46,787 nt of DNA from Crocinitomicaceae bacterium (GTDB lineage: Bacteria; Bacteroidota; Bacteroidia; Flavobacteriales_D; Sanyastnellaceae), in NCBI GenBank assembly GCA_002690915.1, contig NZGF01000055.1, forward strand, positions 1-46,787. Direction: 5' to 3'. Below the pieces are notes generated by a model that was given only the letters and a program-made list of their open reading frames with translations, was not told the DNA's origin and ran no database searches. This document shows positions 8,890-16,747 of this stretch, one piece after another. Each line of letters opens with the position of its first letter. The first letter of the stretch is position 1. The translations under genes were made by a program, and so were the position numbers.

Positions 8890-10712
8890 GCCAAATCGAT
8901 TTCTTGGTTCTCCACCAACTTCTTATACGCTCCGCCGCTTGCGATTAGTGTATCGTGCGTTCCCATTTCGAGGATGGTTCCTTCTGAAAGGACCGCAATT
9001 TGATTGGCATTCTTAATGGTGCTCAGGCGGTGGGCGATGATAAGGCTGCTGCGGTTTTTCATCAGGGCATCCAATGCCAGTTGCACCTCTTTTTCACTGG
9101 TAGCGTCCAGGGCACTGGTCGCTTCATCTAAGATTAAAATATCTGGATCCCTCAAGATGGCTCGTGCTATAGCGATACGCTGGCGCTGGCCACCAGAAAG
9201 TTGCACGCCACGTTCGCCGACGATGGTAGCGAAGCCGTCGGGAAATGACTCGATAAAGTCGAGCGCGTTGGCTTGTTCCGCTGCCGAGCGGATGGCCGCA
9301 TCTGAAGCATCGGTTTTCCCGTATGCGATGTTGCTGCGGATATCGCCGCCGAAGAGGATGACTTCCTGGGGCACAAATGCCATCCGCTTTCGGAGCCCAG
9401 TCAGGTCGTATTCCTCCAGTGGCTTTCCGTCCACTTTAATGACTCCGCCGGTCGGTTCGTGGAACCGCTGAAGCAGCGAGGCGATGGTGGACTTGCCTGC
9501 TCCGGAAGGTCCAACGAGGGCCACGCGTTTGCCCGGCTCAATGCGCAAGTTGACGCCGTTCAATACACTTACATCGGCTCGATTGGCGTAATGGAAGTGC
9601 ACATCTTCGAAGGCCACATCGCCACGCAATTCAAGCGCAGGACGGGCCTGACTCATCTGCGTAACCACTTCTTCTCGGGATTCTTCCATCAACTCCATCA
9701 GGCTTTCGATGGCGCCTAATCCCTGCTGCAGTGCGGAAAATTGTGCGGCAATGCCTCCGATTGAACCGGCAACCAATCCGGTCATAAGAAGGAAGGTAAA
9801 GAAGTGTTCGCTCGCTAGACCACCTTCCATCATCAACGCGGCACCTTTGAATATCACGAGGGTGATGGCGCCAAAAATGAACAGAATGATGAACGAGGCG
9901 AATGCCCCGCGCCAAATAGCTCCGCGCATAGCGAGGGAGCGGATTTCTTTGATGCTTTGCAGGTAGCGCAACACTTCCCACGCTTCATTGGCAAAGCTCT
10001 TGACGCTGATGATGCCTGTGAGCGTTTCTTGAACTATCGTATTGGACTCGGCGACTTGGTCTTGGGTTCGTTTTGATAGCTTTCTGATGAAGCGCCCGAA
10101 TAAGATTGCTGCGATAATCATTACCGGCAGGGTCGCGAGCATCAAGAGCGTCAGGGTCACTGAAAAATAGAGCAAGGCCAAGATGCCACCGACGATGATA
10201 ATGACTTGACGGAGCAATTCGGCCAGAGTGGTGGTGAACACGTCCTGAATGGCGGTGATGTCAGCGGAAACCCGGCTGTTTAAATTGCCCACACGTCGCG
10301 TATCAAAGAACTTCATCGGCATGCTGACAATGGCCTCGAATGCATCATTGCGCATCGCCAGCATCATGTCTTCGGTCATTTTTGCAAAGAGCAACACACG
10401 GCCGAAGCTCAACGTGGCTTGAACGGCCAAAACCAGCAGGATGAGCCAGCCAACTTCCGTCAAACTGTGCATGTCGATATTCAGCATGGCCATGGGCGAC
10501 TCAACGCTCGCTTCGTCACCGATAGACGCCCCTACGCCTCCAAGTTGACCCCATAGCCGCGTAACCAACAGCGTCAATACTCCGCTCAAACTGATGATCA
10601 AAACCCCTACGGCGTAACCCCAAGCATGTGGACGCAGGTAGTGCCCCATTTTTCGCACTGCCCCCCAGTTCTTCCAATTGAACTTTCGCGCTTCTTCTCC
10701 AGTCTGTTCCAT
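8886..10712 (-). CDS. ABC exporter, fused permease and ATPase (MsbA-like)
   Basis: 608-residue half-transporter working as a homodimer. Residues about 20-330 form a six-helix exporter membrane domain (WGYAVGVLIISLSGVL, then FIILFIFGAITLVIF), and residues about 360-605 form the ATPase: Walker A GPSGAGKST, Q-loop VPQEVILF, signature LSGGQRQR, Walker B ILILDEATSALD and the H-loop IIAHRLSTI. This arrangement is that of lipid or drug exporters such as MsbA. Next to polysaccharide genes a lipid A or lipid-linked glycan substrate is plausible but unproven. It is divergent from rpmH, with 148 bases between starts, and read in the same direction as gmd, 45 bases away. Confidence 0.9.
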   Translation of the reverse strand: MEQTGEEARKFNWKNWGAVRKMGHYLRPHAWGYAVGVLIISLSGVLTLLVTRLWGQLGGVGASIGDEASVESPMAMLNIDMHSLTEVGWLILLVLAVQATLSFGRVLLFAKMTEDMMLAMRNDAFEAIVSMPMKFFDTRRVGNLNSRVSADITAIQDVFTTTLAELLRQVIIIVGGILALLYFSVTLTLLMLATLPVMIIAAILFGRFIRKLSKRTQDQVAESNTIVQETLTGIISVKSFANEAWEVLRYLQSIKEIRSLAMRGAIWRGAFASFIILFIFGAITLVIFKGAALMMEGGLASEHFFTFLLMTGLVAGSIGGIAAQFSALQQGLGAIESLMELMEESREEVVTQMSQARPALELRGDVAFEDVHFHYANRADVSVLNGVNLRIEPGKRVALVGPSGAGKSTIASLLQRFHEPTGGVIKVDGKPLEEYDLTGLRKRMAFVPQEVILFGGDIRSNIAYGKTDASDAAIRSAAEQANALDFIESFPDGFATIVGERGVQLSGGQRQRIAIARAILRDPDILILDEATSALDATSEKEVQLALDALMKNRSSLIIAHRLSTIKNANQIAVLSEGTILEMGTHDTLIASGGAYKKLVENQEIDLA

Positions 10713-10777
10713 TGGGGCTAAATTACACGTGAATCCTCGGTGATGAGGCTGAAAATTGCATCTTTCCCGCCGGAAGG

Positions 10778-10808
10778 TTTGGACACACGAATTCTGTGTG
10801 TATCTTTG
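10778..10808 (+). promoter_or_regulatory. rpmH promoter, Bacteroidota consensus
   Basis: TTTG (10778-10781), a 19-base spacer, then TATCTTTG (10801-10808), an exact match to the Bacteroidota sigma-A-type pattern TTTG-N19-TAnnTTTG. It lies 52 bases before the rpmH start, as expected for a highly expressed ribosomal protein gene. Confidence 0.8.
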
Positions 10809-10860
10809 CCCTCCCGAATTTACGAGGAAGGATATAGGCCTTCCTACAATGTGATAAGTA

Positions 10861-11028
10861 ATGAAAAGGACCTTTCAACCTTCAGTGCGCAAGCGACGAA
10901 ACAAACACGGTTTCCGCAAGCGCATGTCTTCTGCCAACGGACGAAACGTGCTAAGCTCGCGCCGAGCGAAAGGCAGAAAGAAGTTGAGCGTAAGTTCGGA
11001 GCGACGCCATAAAGGCATCGAACGATAA
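10861..11028 (+). CDS. rpmH: Large ribosomal subunit protein bL34
   Basis: A 55-codon gene giving a very basic protein that begins [18 protein letters not shown] and continues with RKRMSS and the [11 protein letters not shown] motif. This is the universal L34 pattern (family length about 44-53), so the identification is firm despite the small size. It binds 23S rRNA in the 50S subunit. It has its own consensus promoter (10778-10808) and a clear terminator (11067-11093), so it is a one-gene transcript here. The usual rnpA partner is not adjacent; that is common in Bacteroidota. Confidence 0.97.
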   Translation: MKRTFQPSVRKRRNKHGFRKRMSSANGRNVLSSRRAKGRKKLSVSSERRHKGIER

Positions 11029-11066
11029 GCAGTGCAAACTACTCCGCTCGTCGGAGACCTCAATAG

Positions 11067-11093
11067 AAAAGGAGCTCACTCGCTCCTTTTTTT
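11067..11093 (+). terminator. Rho-independent terminator after rpmH
   Basis: AAAAGGAGC (11067-11075) pairs with GCTCCTTTT (11082-11090) around a six-base loop and is followed by further T to 11093. It lies 38 bases after the rpmH stop. The A-run on the left lets it also act, more weakly, for the convergent phosphopantetheinyl transferase gene. Confidence 0.85.
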
Positions 11094-11100
11094 GCGTCCA

Positions 11101-11754
11101 TCAATTGCTAGTGGGTCCGAGCGCCAGCCACATCGGCGCTTCGCTCGGGGACGTTTGCATCTGGACAATTTGGTAATGCCCTTCGCTGCCTCGAACGCTG
11201 CCGATGACACCGACTTCCTCGGCGTGTTCTAATCCGCGCCACTTCACCTGCAAATCACTTCTGAAGTCCAATGCTGGCCCATAGGCTTTAAACATGCATT
11301 CCTTAACGGCCCAGGCGCCAGCCAAAGCCGCCAGCGATTCCCCAACAACCTCCTGCTCCGCGAGGCTCAGAAAGCGCGGGGCAATCCGCAGCAGTTGTTC
11401 CCGTTCGGCCTCTACATCGACCCCAATGGCGACTTTGCCCAGGGCAACAGCTGCCCAACAACCGTCCACCGTGCTGTGGTGAGCGATGCTCAGGTGAATA
11501 GCAGGGTTCTCGATAGCTTCGGGTTTGCCGTTAGCGGTGTGCGTGATGCGCAAATCAGAATAGCCAAGGGCGTGTAAGATTTGGTCGATACACCAATGCT
11601 CCAATTGGCGAGTGGCGGTCAAGTCAGTGACATCCCGATTGGGAAAACGGTCTTGTGCAGCGGCCCATTCAGCCACCGTCGATGCATCGCACGCGCCGAA
11701 CCCCGCCGATGCCAGGGGTGCCAAACTTTTGAAAATCACTGTGAAATCGGCCAT
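11101..11754 (-). CDS. 4'-phosphopantetheinyl transferase superfamily protein
   Basis: 217-residue enzyme that transfers the phosphopantetheine arm of coenzyme A to a serine of a carrier protein. The family motifs are visible: IGVDVEAER (the magnesium-binding Asp-Glu, about residue 112) and WAVKECMFKAYG (the WxxKE..xKA signature, about residue 149). The preceding SIAHH (about residue 91) matches the region before the first motif. Length is between AcpS (about 125) and Sfp (about 225) and fits the Sfp-like group. It may serve as the main fatty-acid carrier protein activator in this lineage, but that is inference. It is divergent from ahcY (68 bases between starts), an arrangement I know from other flavobacteria. 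Confidence 0.85.
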   Translation of the reverse strand: MADFTVIFKSLAPLASAGFGACDASTVAEWAAAQDRFPNRDVTDLTATRQLEHWCIDQILHALGYSDLRITHTANGKPEAIENPAIHLSIAHHSTVDGCWAAVALGKVAIGVDVEAEREQLLRIAPRFLSLAEQEVVGESLAALAGAWAVKECMFKAYGPALDFRSDLQVKWRGLEHAEEVGVIGSVRGSEGHYQIVQMQTSPSEAPMWLALGPTSN

Positions 11755-11780
11755 TGACGTGCAGTTAGGGGGTGCAGGGG

Positions 11781-11803
11781 TAATTTTGTTTGTGCTAATT
11801 TTG
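11781..11803 (+). promoter_or_regulatory. Tandem -7 boxes upstream of ahcY
   Basis: TAATTTTG occurs twice, at 11781-11788 and 11796-11803, each matching the Bacteroidota -7 box TAnnTTTG, 15 bases apart. No good -33 TTTG is found at 19-21 bases from either. The second box ends 19 bases before the ahcY start, implying a very short leader. Confidence 0.4.
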
Positions 11804-11822
11804 CACTCGAAAACAAAGACAC

Positions 11823-13142
11823 ATGAGTACAGTAATGACGACAGAATACTTGCCTTACAAAGTAAAGGACATCAGCCTTGCTGAATGGGGCAGGAAGGAA
11901 ATCCGTTTGGCGGAGGCTGAAATGCCGGGCTTGATGGCTCTGCGCGCCAAGTATGGAGAGGAGAAGCCGTTGAAGGGGGCCCGTATCGCAGGTTGCCTGC
12001 ACATGACCATCCAAACTGCTGTGCTCATTGAGACACTTGTAGAGCTAGGTGCGGATGTGACGTGGTCTTCTTGCAACATTTTTTCGACCCAAGATCATGC
12101 GGCTGCAGCCATTGCTGCCGCTGGGATTCCTGTTTACGCATGGAAGGGAATGAACGAAAGCGATTTTGATTGGTGCATACGCCAGACGCTTTTCTTTGGC
12201 GATCAGCGCCAACCATTGAACTTGATTTTGGACGACGGAGGTGACCTTACCAATATGGTACTGGATGAGTTCCCTGAGCTTGCCGACGGTATCAAGGGCT
12301 TGTCCGAGGAGACTACGACGGGCGTGCTTCGCTTGTATGACCGCATGAAGGCTGGATCGTTGCCAATGCCCGCCATAAACGTCAACGACTCTGTCACCAA
12401 GTCCAAGTTTGATAACAAGTATGGCTGTCGAGAGTCTGCAGTAGATGCGATCCGTCGGGCAACAGATGTTATGATGGCAGGCAAAGTAGCAGTTGTTGCG
12501 GGATATGGCGACGTAGGCAAGGGCACAGCGGAATCCCTGCGCAACGCTGGTTGCCGCGTAATCGTGACCGAGATTGATCCCATTTGCGCATTGCAGGCCG
12601 CCATGGACGGCTATGAGGTCAAGCGTATGGCTGATGCGGTCGTCGAATGCGACATCATCTGCACGGCAACGGGCAACAAAGACATCATCCGAGGCGAGCA
12701 CTTCGAAGCGATGAAGGACAAAGCCATAGTTTGCAACATCGGGCACTTCGATAATGAAATTGACGTAGCTTGGTTGAACGCTAACCACGGTGACACCAAG
12801 GATACAATCAAGCCGCAAGTAGATTTGTACAACGTCAATGGTAATGATATCATTTTGCTCGCCGAAGGCCGTCTAGTGAACTTGGGCTGTGCCACGGGCC
12901 ATCCAAGCTTTGTGATGTCCAACTCGTTTACCAACCAGACCATCGCTCAACTGGAGCTATGGGGGAATGCCAGCGCCTACAAGAATGAGGTAATTACGCT
13001 GCCGAAACACTTGGACGAAGAGGTGGCACGCTTGCATCTGGACAAGATTAACGTGGAATTGGAGACCTTAACGCAGGACCAGGCTGACTACATAGGAGTT
13101 CCCGTGAACGGACCGTTTAAATCTGACCTTTATCGCTATTGA
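11823..13142 (+). CDS. ahcY: Adenosylhomocysteinase
   Basis: Hydrolyses S-adenosylhomocysteine to adenosine and homocysteine in the activated methyl cycle, relieving product inhibition of methyltransferases; cytoplasmic, NAD-dependent. The 439-residue protein is of standard length. It carries the substrate-binding [15 protein letters not shown] and [18 protein letters not shown], the active-site [13 protein letters not shown], the NAD-binding glycine motif GYGDVGKG (residues 227-234) and the invariant C-terminal KSDLYRY. The leader is too short for a SAM or SAH riboswitch. It is followed 7 bases later by xrtF. Confidence 0.97.
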   Translation: MSTVMTTEYLPYKVKDISLAEWGRKEIRLAEAEMPGLMALRAKYGEEKPLKGARIAGCLHMTIQTAVLIETLVELGADVTWSSCNIFSTQDHAAAAIAAAGIPVYAWKGMNESDFDWCIRQTLFFGDQRQPLNLILDDGGDLTNMVLDEFPELADGIKGLSEETTTGVLRLYDRMKAGSLPMPAINVNDSVTKSKFDNKYGCRESAVDAIRRATDVMMAGKVAVVAGYGDVGKGTAESLRNAGCRVIVTEIDPICALQAAMDGYEVKRMADAVVECDIICTATGNKDIIRGEHFEAMKDKAIVCNIGHFDNEIDVAWLNANHGDTKDTIKPQVDLYNVNGNDIILLAEGRLVNLGCATGHPSFVMSNSFTNQTIAQLELWGNASAYKNEVITLPKHLDEEVARLHLDKINVELETLTQDQADYIGVPVNGPFKSDLYRY

Positions 13143-13149
13143 TCGAACA

Positions 13150-13731
13150 ATGGGCTTGATAAAGAAATTGCGCGAATTCGTCCGGTTACAGCCGGACGTT
13201 TTCCGTTTTCTGGTTCTGGGTTTCGGCGGATACATTGTTTGGCACCTGGCCTACGAGACCTACCTGAAGCCCGCTACTTTACTGGATGAGTGCATCACTG
13301 AGAACCTCATTGTTGTCTCCGAGGCGGTGGTCGAAGCGTTGGGCTATGAGCCCTTGGCCTTTTTTGAAGAAAACGACGGCGGGTTCCGATACCGCGTAGG
13401 TATCCGAGGTGGTCAAGGCGTTCTCGTGGGCTCCTCATGCGATGGAGTTGTGCTGTTCGCGCTCTATGCCATTTTCATTCTCTCCTTCCCCGGTCGGTGG
13501 TTTCGAAAAGCGTGGTACATCCCAACTGGCATTGCCGCTATCCATGCCGCGAACATTGTGCGCATCATCAGCCTCTTGATGATTCAATTGTACTTTGGAG
13601 AAGAAGCGCTCAAGTTCAACCACGACTACACGTTCACAGTAGTCGTTTACAGTATCATTTTCGCGCTGTGGTACGCATATGCGGTTGGGGCTGGGCTTGG
13701 ATCGGAGCGCCGCCAAACGCCAGCTGAATGA
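13150..13731 (+). CDS. xrtF: Exosortase family protein XrtF
   Basis: A 193-residue multi-pass inner-membrane cysteine protease/transpeptidase of the exosortase type. The three catalytic positions are present in the expected order and context: Cys97 in GSSCDGVVLF, Arg138 in AANIVRIISLL and His158 in FNHDYTF. Membrane helices flank them (residues 20-35, 97-115, 122-146, 160-182). Exosortases process C-terminal sorting signals of secreted proteins; the F type is found in Flavobacteriia with a dedicated partner. That partner is the next gene, overlapping by 4 bases (ATGA). I saw no obvious exosortase substrate with a tripartite sorting tail in this window, so the target is unknown. Confidence 0.85.
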   Translation: MGLIKKLREFVRLQPDVFRFLVLGFGGYIVWHLAYETYLKPATLLDECITENLIVVSEAVVEALGYEPLAFFEENDGGFRYRVGIRGGQGVLVGSSCDGVVLFALYAIFILSFPGRWFRKAWYIPTGIAAIHAANIVRIISLLMIQLYFGEEALKFNHDYTFTVVVYSIIFALWYAYAVGAGLGSERRQTPAE

Positions 13732-14291
13732 CTGTTCCTGCATACAAACCCATACTTCCTCGCCGCCGTCCATTTTGGATACTGGTTCTAATGGGCATGT
13801 TGGTGTTTGGCTTTTACCAGGAACGGGCCAAGGTCCAATTGAATCACTACACCCACGTACTACAGGAAAATCCCGGTTTGGCCCAAATGTCCGCGGAATT
13901 TCGGCAGAAATGGTGGGATGTCAATCCGCAACCAAAGCGTGTCCACTATTACGTCATCGAAAGCACATGGAATGGATTTCACCGGTATTCGATGTTGGAA
14001 TTGGCGCGCATTAAATGGGCCCTGAGCATAGTGATTCTTCTGGTGTTTTTTGCACTGGACGCCCTGTTTTTGCGGACGACCGGTCATTTCGAACGCTGGC
14101 CTTGGCTGATTATCATGTACGCCATCGCAGGAACCATTATGGCGGGGTTTCTGATGCTGGTGCCTGGGAAAGCAGGATACAGCGTGGCCCACGAGTTTTT
14201 GGCGTTCCTGCAGTCGCCATTGCCTTCGTTATTAATTGTCTTGGTGCCATCCTTGTTTGAACGGATGCAGTCCAACGGGCTTACGGATTAA
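13728..14291 (+). CDS. Exosortase F system-associated membrane protein
   Basis: 187-residue membrane protein with about four or five hydrophobic segments: 16-27, 95-112, 125-143 and 163-176. The region 30-85 is soluble with a Trp-rich KWWDVNP stretch. I assign it mainly from position: it starts inside the xrtF stop codon, and flavobacterial exosortase F genes are typically followed by a small multi-pass partner of unknown mechanism that ends in a hydrophobic LL-rich segment, as here. It is somewhat longer than the roughly 140 residues I associate with that family. Its 3' end overlaps the convergent lipoprotein-like gene by 11 bases. Confidence 0.65.
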   Translation: MTVPAYKPILPRRRPFWILVLMGMLVFGFYQERAKVQLNHYTHVLQENPGLAQMSAEFRQKWWDVNPQPKRVHYYVIESTWNGFHRYSMLELARIKWALSIVILLVFFALDALFLRTTGHFERWPWLIIMYAIAGTIMAGFLMLVPGKAGYSVAHEFLAFLQSPLPSLLIVLVPSLFERMQSNGLTD

Positions 14292-14715
14292 AAATGCGCA
14301 GCACAGGGTCGTTCCATTGCGTCGCGTAGCGGTGCAAGGGGTACGTGGCGTCACCAGAGATTACCGAACCATCGATGATAAGCCATTCGGAATTGCTACA
14401 TGGGTCGGTGATTAGTAGCCCGTCCTCAGTTACTTCCACTTGACAATTGGCGGGAATGTCAAACGTGCTGTGCCGGTCAAGGGCGACAAATTGATCCAAG
14501 GTGTACCTGTACAGGATGATGCCTTGCGAACCGCCGTTTACGAGCACGTGCCCGCTGGGCACTGATAAGTCTATGTAGGCCGGTAGGTTGACGTTGACAG
14601 AGAAATCCACTGGCACATACGGGATGAATTGCTGCGGGTCATTGCACCGCGCTTGCAGCAACACGAGTGCTCCAATGGCGATGGCCGCACTGTGAAAGGA
14701 GGTTATGAACTTCAT
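14281..14715 (-). CDS. Degenerate Rieske-like secreted protein or lipoprotein
   Basis: 144 residues with a hydrophobic N-terminal signal (residues 1-20) ending in LLQARC; the Arg before Cys24 is poor for a lipobox, so lipidation is uncertain. The body has the layout of a Rieske 2Fe-2S domain: NGGSQGIILYRY, then a piece ALDRHSTFD where the first cluster motif (CxH) would be, and DPCSNSEWLIIDGSVISG followed by PLHRY where the second (CxxH) would be. The cluster ligands are largely replaced, so it probably does not bind a 2Fe-2S centre. Similar ligand-poor Rieske-like lipoproteins occur in flavobacteria with unknown role. The start overlaps the tsaB stop (ATGA-type). Confidence 0.6.
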   Translation of the reverse strand: MKFITSFHSAAIAIGALVLLQARCNDPQQFIPYVPVDFSVNVNLPAYIDLSVPSGHVLVNGGSQGIILYRYTLDQFVALDRHSTFDIPANCQVEVTEDGLLITDPCSNSEWLIIDGSVISGDATYPLHRYATQWNDPVLRIFNP

Positions 14716-15452
14716 GAGGGTGCTGACGTTCGCAACCCGAGCGGATCTTTGGGTGTGCCGGCTTGAAAGTCCTTGAGATAGGCCGGAGTGAAATACGCGA
14801 CATCTTCAAACCGTTGTTTTGCCCAGGCGTTGCGTGCTGGAATACGCGCGCATTCGGCCATTGGATGGGCTGAGGTGAATTGCCACTTGATGCCCGTTCC
14901 CGAGAGCAAGCGCTCTGTTTTGTCAGCAGCATCGCCCAAGACGATGGCGTCATCGGTGGCATGGGGGAAGAGCACATCCACGCCGGTCTGGGATTCGATG
15001 ACCAGTGCCCGTGTCTCATCCAAGGCGTCGAAACGCTCACCAGACCAACGGAACGTTTGCGTGTACACTTCATCCCGCCGCGCGTCCATTACGGCAATTA
15101 CCGTTGCACCCGCTTCAAGGGACCCGTTAGCTACGGCATGGTAGGCCTGAATTTCCAAGCTGTTGATGGCGATGAGAGGAATGCCCTGGGCGTGGCAGAT
15201 ACCTTTGGCTGTTGAGGTGCCAATGCGCAGCCCTGTGTAACTCCCGGGACCCGCGCACACGGCTACAGCCGTTAGATCAGTGGTTTGCCACCCTTCAGTA
15301 GTCATTGCTGCGTCAATCATGGGGAGCAGGCTCGATGCGTGAACATGATGCTCTTCGCAGCACTGCTTAGCATACACGCAAACATCGCCTTCAAAGAGTG
15401 CTACGGAGCACGAAAGGGTCGAGGTTTCAAGGGCTAAAATCCGCTCGCTCAT
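14712..15452 (-). CDS. tsaB: tRNA threonylcarbamoyladenosine biosynthesis protein TsaB
   Basis: 246 residues of the ASKHA fold, the partner of TsaD and TsaE in making t6A37 on ANN-reading tRNAs. It begins with the nucleotide-binding-like ILALETSTLSCSVAL, contains HHVHASSLLPMI and the conserved CAGPGSYTGLRIG (about residue 67), and lacks the metal-binding histidine pair of TsaD, as expected. Usual TsaB length is about 220-235; the extra C-terminal tail (KDFQAGTPKDPLG) is common in Bacteroidota. It lies at the end of a TolC/adaptor operon: its start overlaps the adaptor stop (TGATG), so this essential tRNA gene appears to be translated with efflux genes. Confidence 0.92.
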   Translation of the reverse strand: MSERILALETSTLSCSVALFEGDVCVYAKQCCEEHHVHASSLLPMIDAAMTTEGWQTTDLTAVAVCAGPGSYTGLRIGTSTAKGICHAQGIPLIAINSLEIQAYHAVANGSLEAGATVIAVMDARRDEVYTQTFRWSGERFDALDETRALVIESQTGVDVLFPHATDDAIVLGDAADKTERLLSGTGIKWQFTSAHPMAECARIPARNAWAKQRFEDVAYFTPAYLKDFQAGTPKDPLGLRTSAPS

Positions 15453-16738
15453 CAGTGCTCTTTCGGTTCTTCGGTTGGTTTGATCTCGACGCTATCGCCG
15501 TCATCCAAGGTGCGGGACACGCTTTGATAAGGACCGGTCACGATGGTAAGCGTAGTATCAAGTCCCGATTTGATCTCGATAAAGCGGTTGTCCTGGATCC
15601 CGGTCTCCACATGCTGCCAACGCACTTCTCCGCTTGGCTCCAGAATAAATACGCCCAGCTCATCTTCTTCGTCACCAGCATTGGACTCGCGGGTAGTGAC
15701 CGATTGAATCGGAACAGAGACTACCCCTTCGGCCCTCCGGGTGAGGACATCTACTTTGGCGCTCATACCCGGCCTGAAAGGTGAGGTGGCGTTTTCCAAG
15801 GTGGTAAGCAGGGCTGCATAACTCTCGGGTTGAAGCCTAACCTTGACTGAAAAATTGGTCACCTGGTCCATGGCAAAGCCGTTGAGTCCGGCATTCAAAG
15901 CGGTGTTACCAATTTCGGTTACGGAGCCCAAGAAGGTCTCGTCCATATAAGCATCCACTTCTACCTCCGCCTCGTCGTTCATCCCGACACGAACGATGTC
16001 GCTCTCGTTCACTTCGACATCCACTTCCATGATGGACAAGTCGGAGACCTTCATGACGACTTCACCCGCGGTAAATCCGTTGCCTTGAACGCTTTCACCG
16101 ACCTCTTTTACGAGTGCTGTGACGGTGCCAGATTGAGGAGCCAACAAAGTGGTGCGACTCAAGTTGTCTCGGGCCTCTTGCACCGAGGCCTCAGCACTTG
16201 AAATCGCAAACTCAGCACTGCGGATGGATTCTGTTGCAGCTGTCAGGGTCGCTTCGGCGCCGATGAAGTTGGCCTCACCCGCATCGTAATCCGCTTGAGA
16301 AACCACCTTGTCGCGGAACAGTTGCTGGGTGCGTTGCCAGTTCTTTTCTGCGGCGAAATACTGAGCGTTGGCCTGGGCATGCTGAGCTTTTGCCGAAGCC
16401 AAATTGGACCGGGCACTGTTGGCCGCGGCTTGGGATCGATTAAGGGCTGCCTCGTACAAATCGGGGTTGATTTGCACCAATAAGGCCCCTTTTTCCACCC
16501 GGTCGCCTTCTTTCACGGGCAAAGCGAGGATTTGACCACTTACTTCGGCGGTGATGTTCACTTCGGTTTCCGGTTGGATTTTTCCCGAGGCCGAAACGCG
16601 TTCGATAATGTTCCGCAACTGAGCCTGCTCCACATCCACTTTATCGAGTGTTTCCCGGCCGCCGTACCACTTGCCAGCCATGCCGAGCACCACAATGGCG
16701 ACGGCGCTGATGATCCAGAATTTTTTCGTGAATTTCAT
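15452..16738 (-). CDS. Periplasmic adaptor (MacA/HlyD-type membrane fusion protein)
   Basis: 428 residues with an N-terminal anchor (IISAVAIVVLGMAGKW), then lipoyl half EVNITAEVSGQILALPVKEG with GDRVEKGALLVQINPD, a long coiled-coil hairpin (about residues 90-190, Ala, Gln, Ser and Glu rich), the second lipoyl half LLAPQSGTVTALVKEVGESV, and beta-barrel and membrane-proximal domains. It resembles MacA-like adaptors that pair with ABC pumps of the MacB type. No pump gene is adjacent, only the TolC-like gene upstream (9 bases) and tsaB downstream, so the energy-supplying partner must be elsewhere. Confidence 0.88.
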   Translation of the reverse strand: MKFTKKFWIISAVAIVVLGMAGKWYGGRETLDKVDVEQAQLRNIIERVSASGKIQPETEVNITAEVSGQILALPVKEGDRVEKGALLVQINPDLYEAALNRSQAAANSARSNLASAKAQHAQANAQYFAAEKNWQRTQQLFRDKVVSQADYDAGEANFIGAEATLTAATESIRSAEFAISSAEASVQEARDNLSRTTLLAPQSGTVTALVKEVGESVQGNGFTAGEVVMKVSDLSIMEVDVEVNESDIVRVGMNDEAEVEVDAYMDETFLGSVTEIGNTALNAGLNGFAMDQVTNFSVKVRLQPESYAALLTTLENATSPFRPGMSAKVDVLTRRAEGVVSVPIQSVTTRESNAGDEEDELGVFILEPSGEVRWQHVETGIQDNRFIEIKSGLDTTLTIVTGPYQSVSRTLDDGDSVEIKPTEEPKEH

Positions 16739-16747
16739 GGAAGGGAA

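Noticed and set aside
10782-10800. Palindromic operator around GAATTC in the rpmH promoter spacer
   Set aside because: The flanking CACAC and TGTGTG arms are out of register by one base, so symmetry beyond the six central bases is not real.
11755-11822. SAM or SAH riboswitch before ahcY
   Set aside because: The space between the -7 box and start codon is under 20 bases, too short for any known type.
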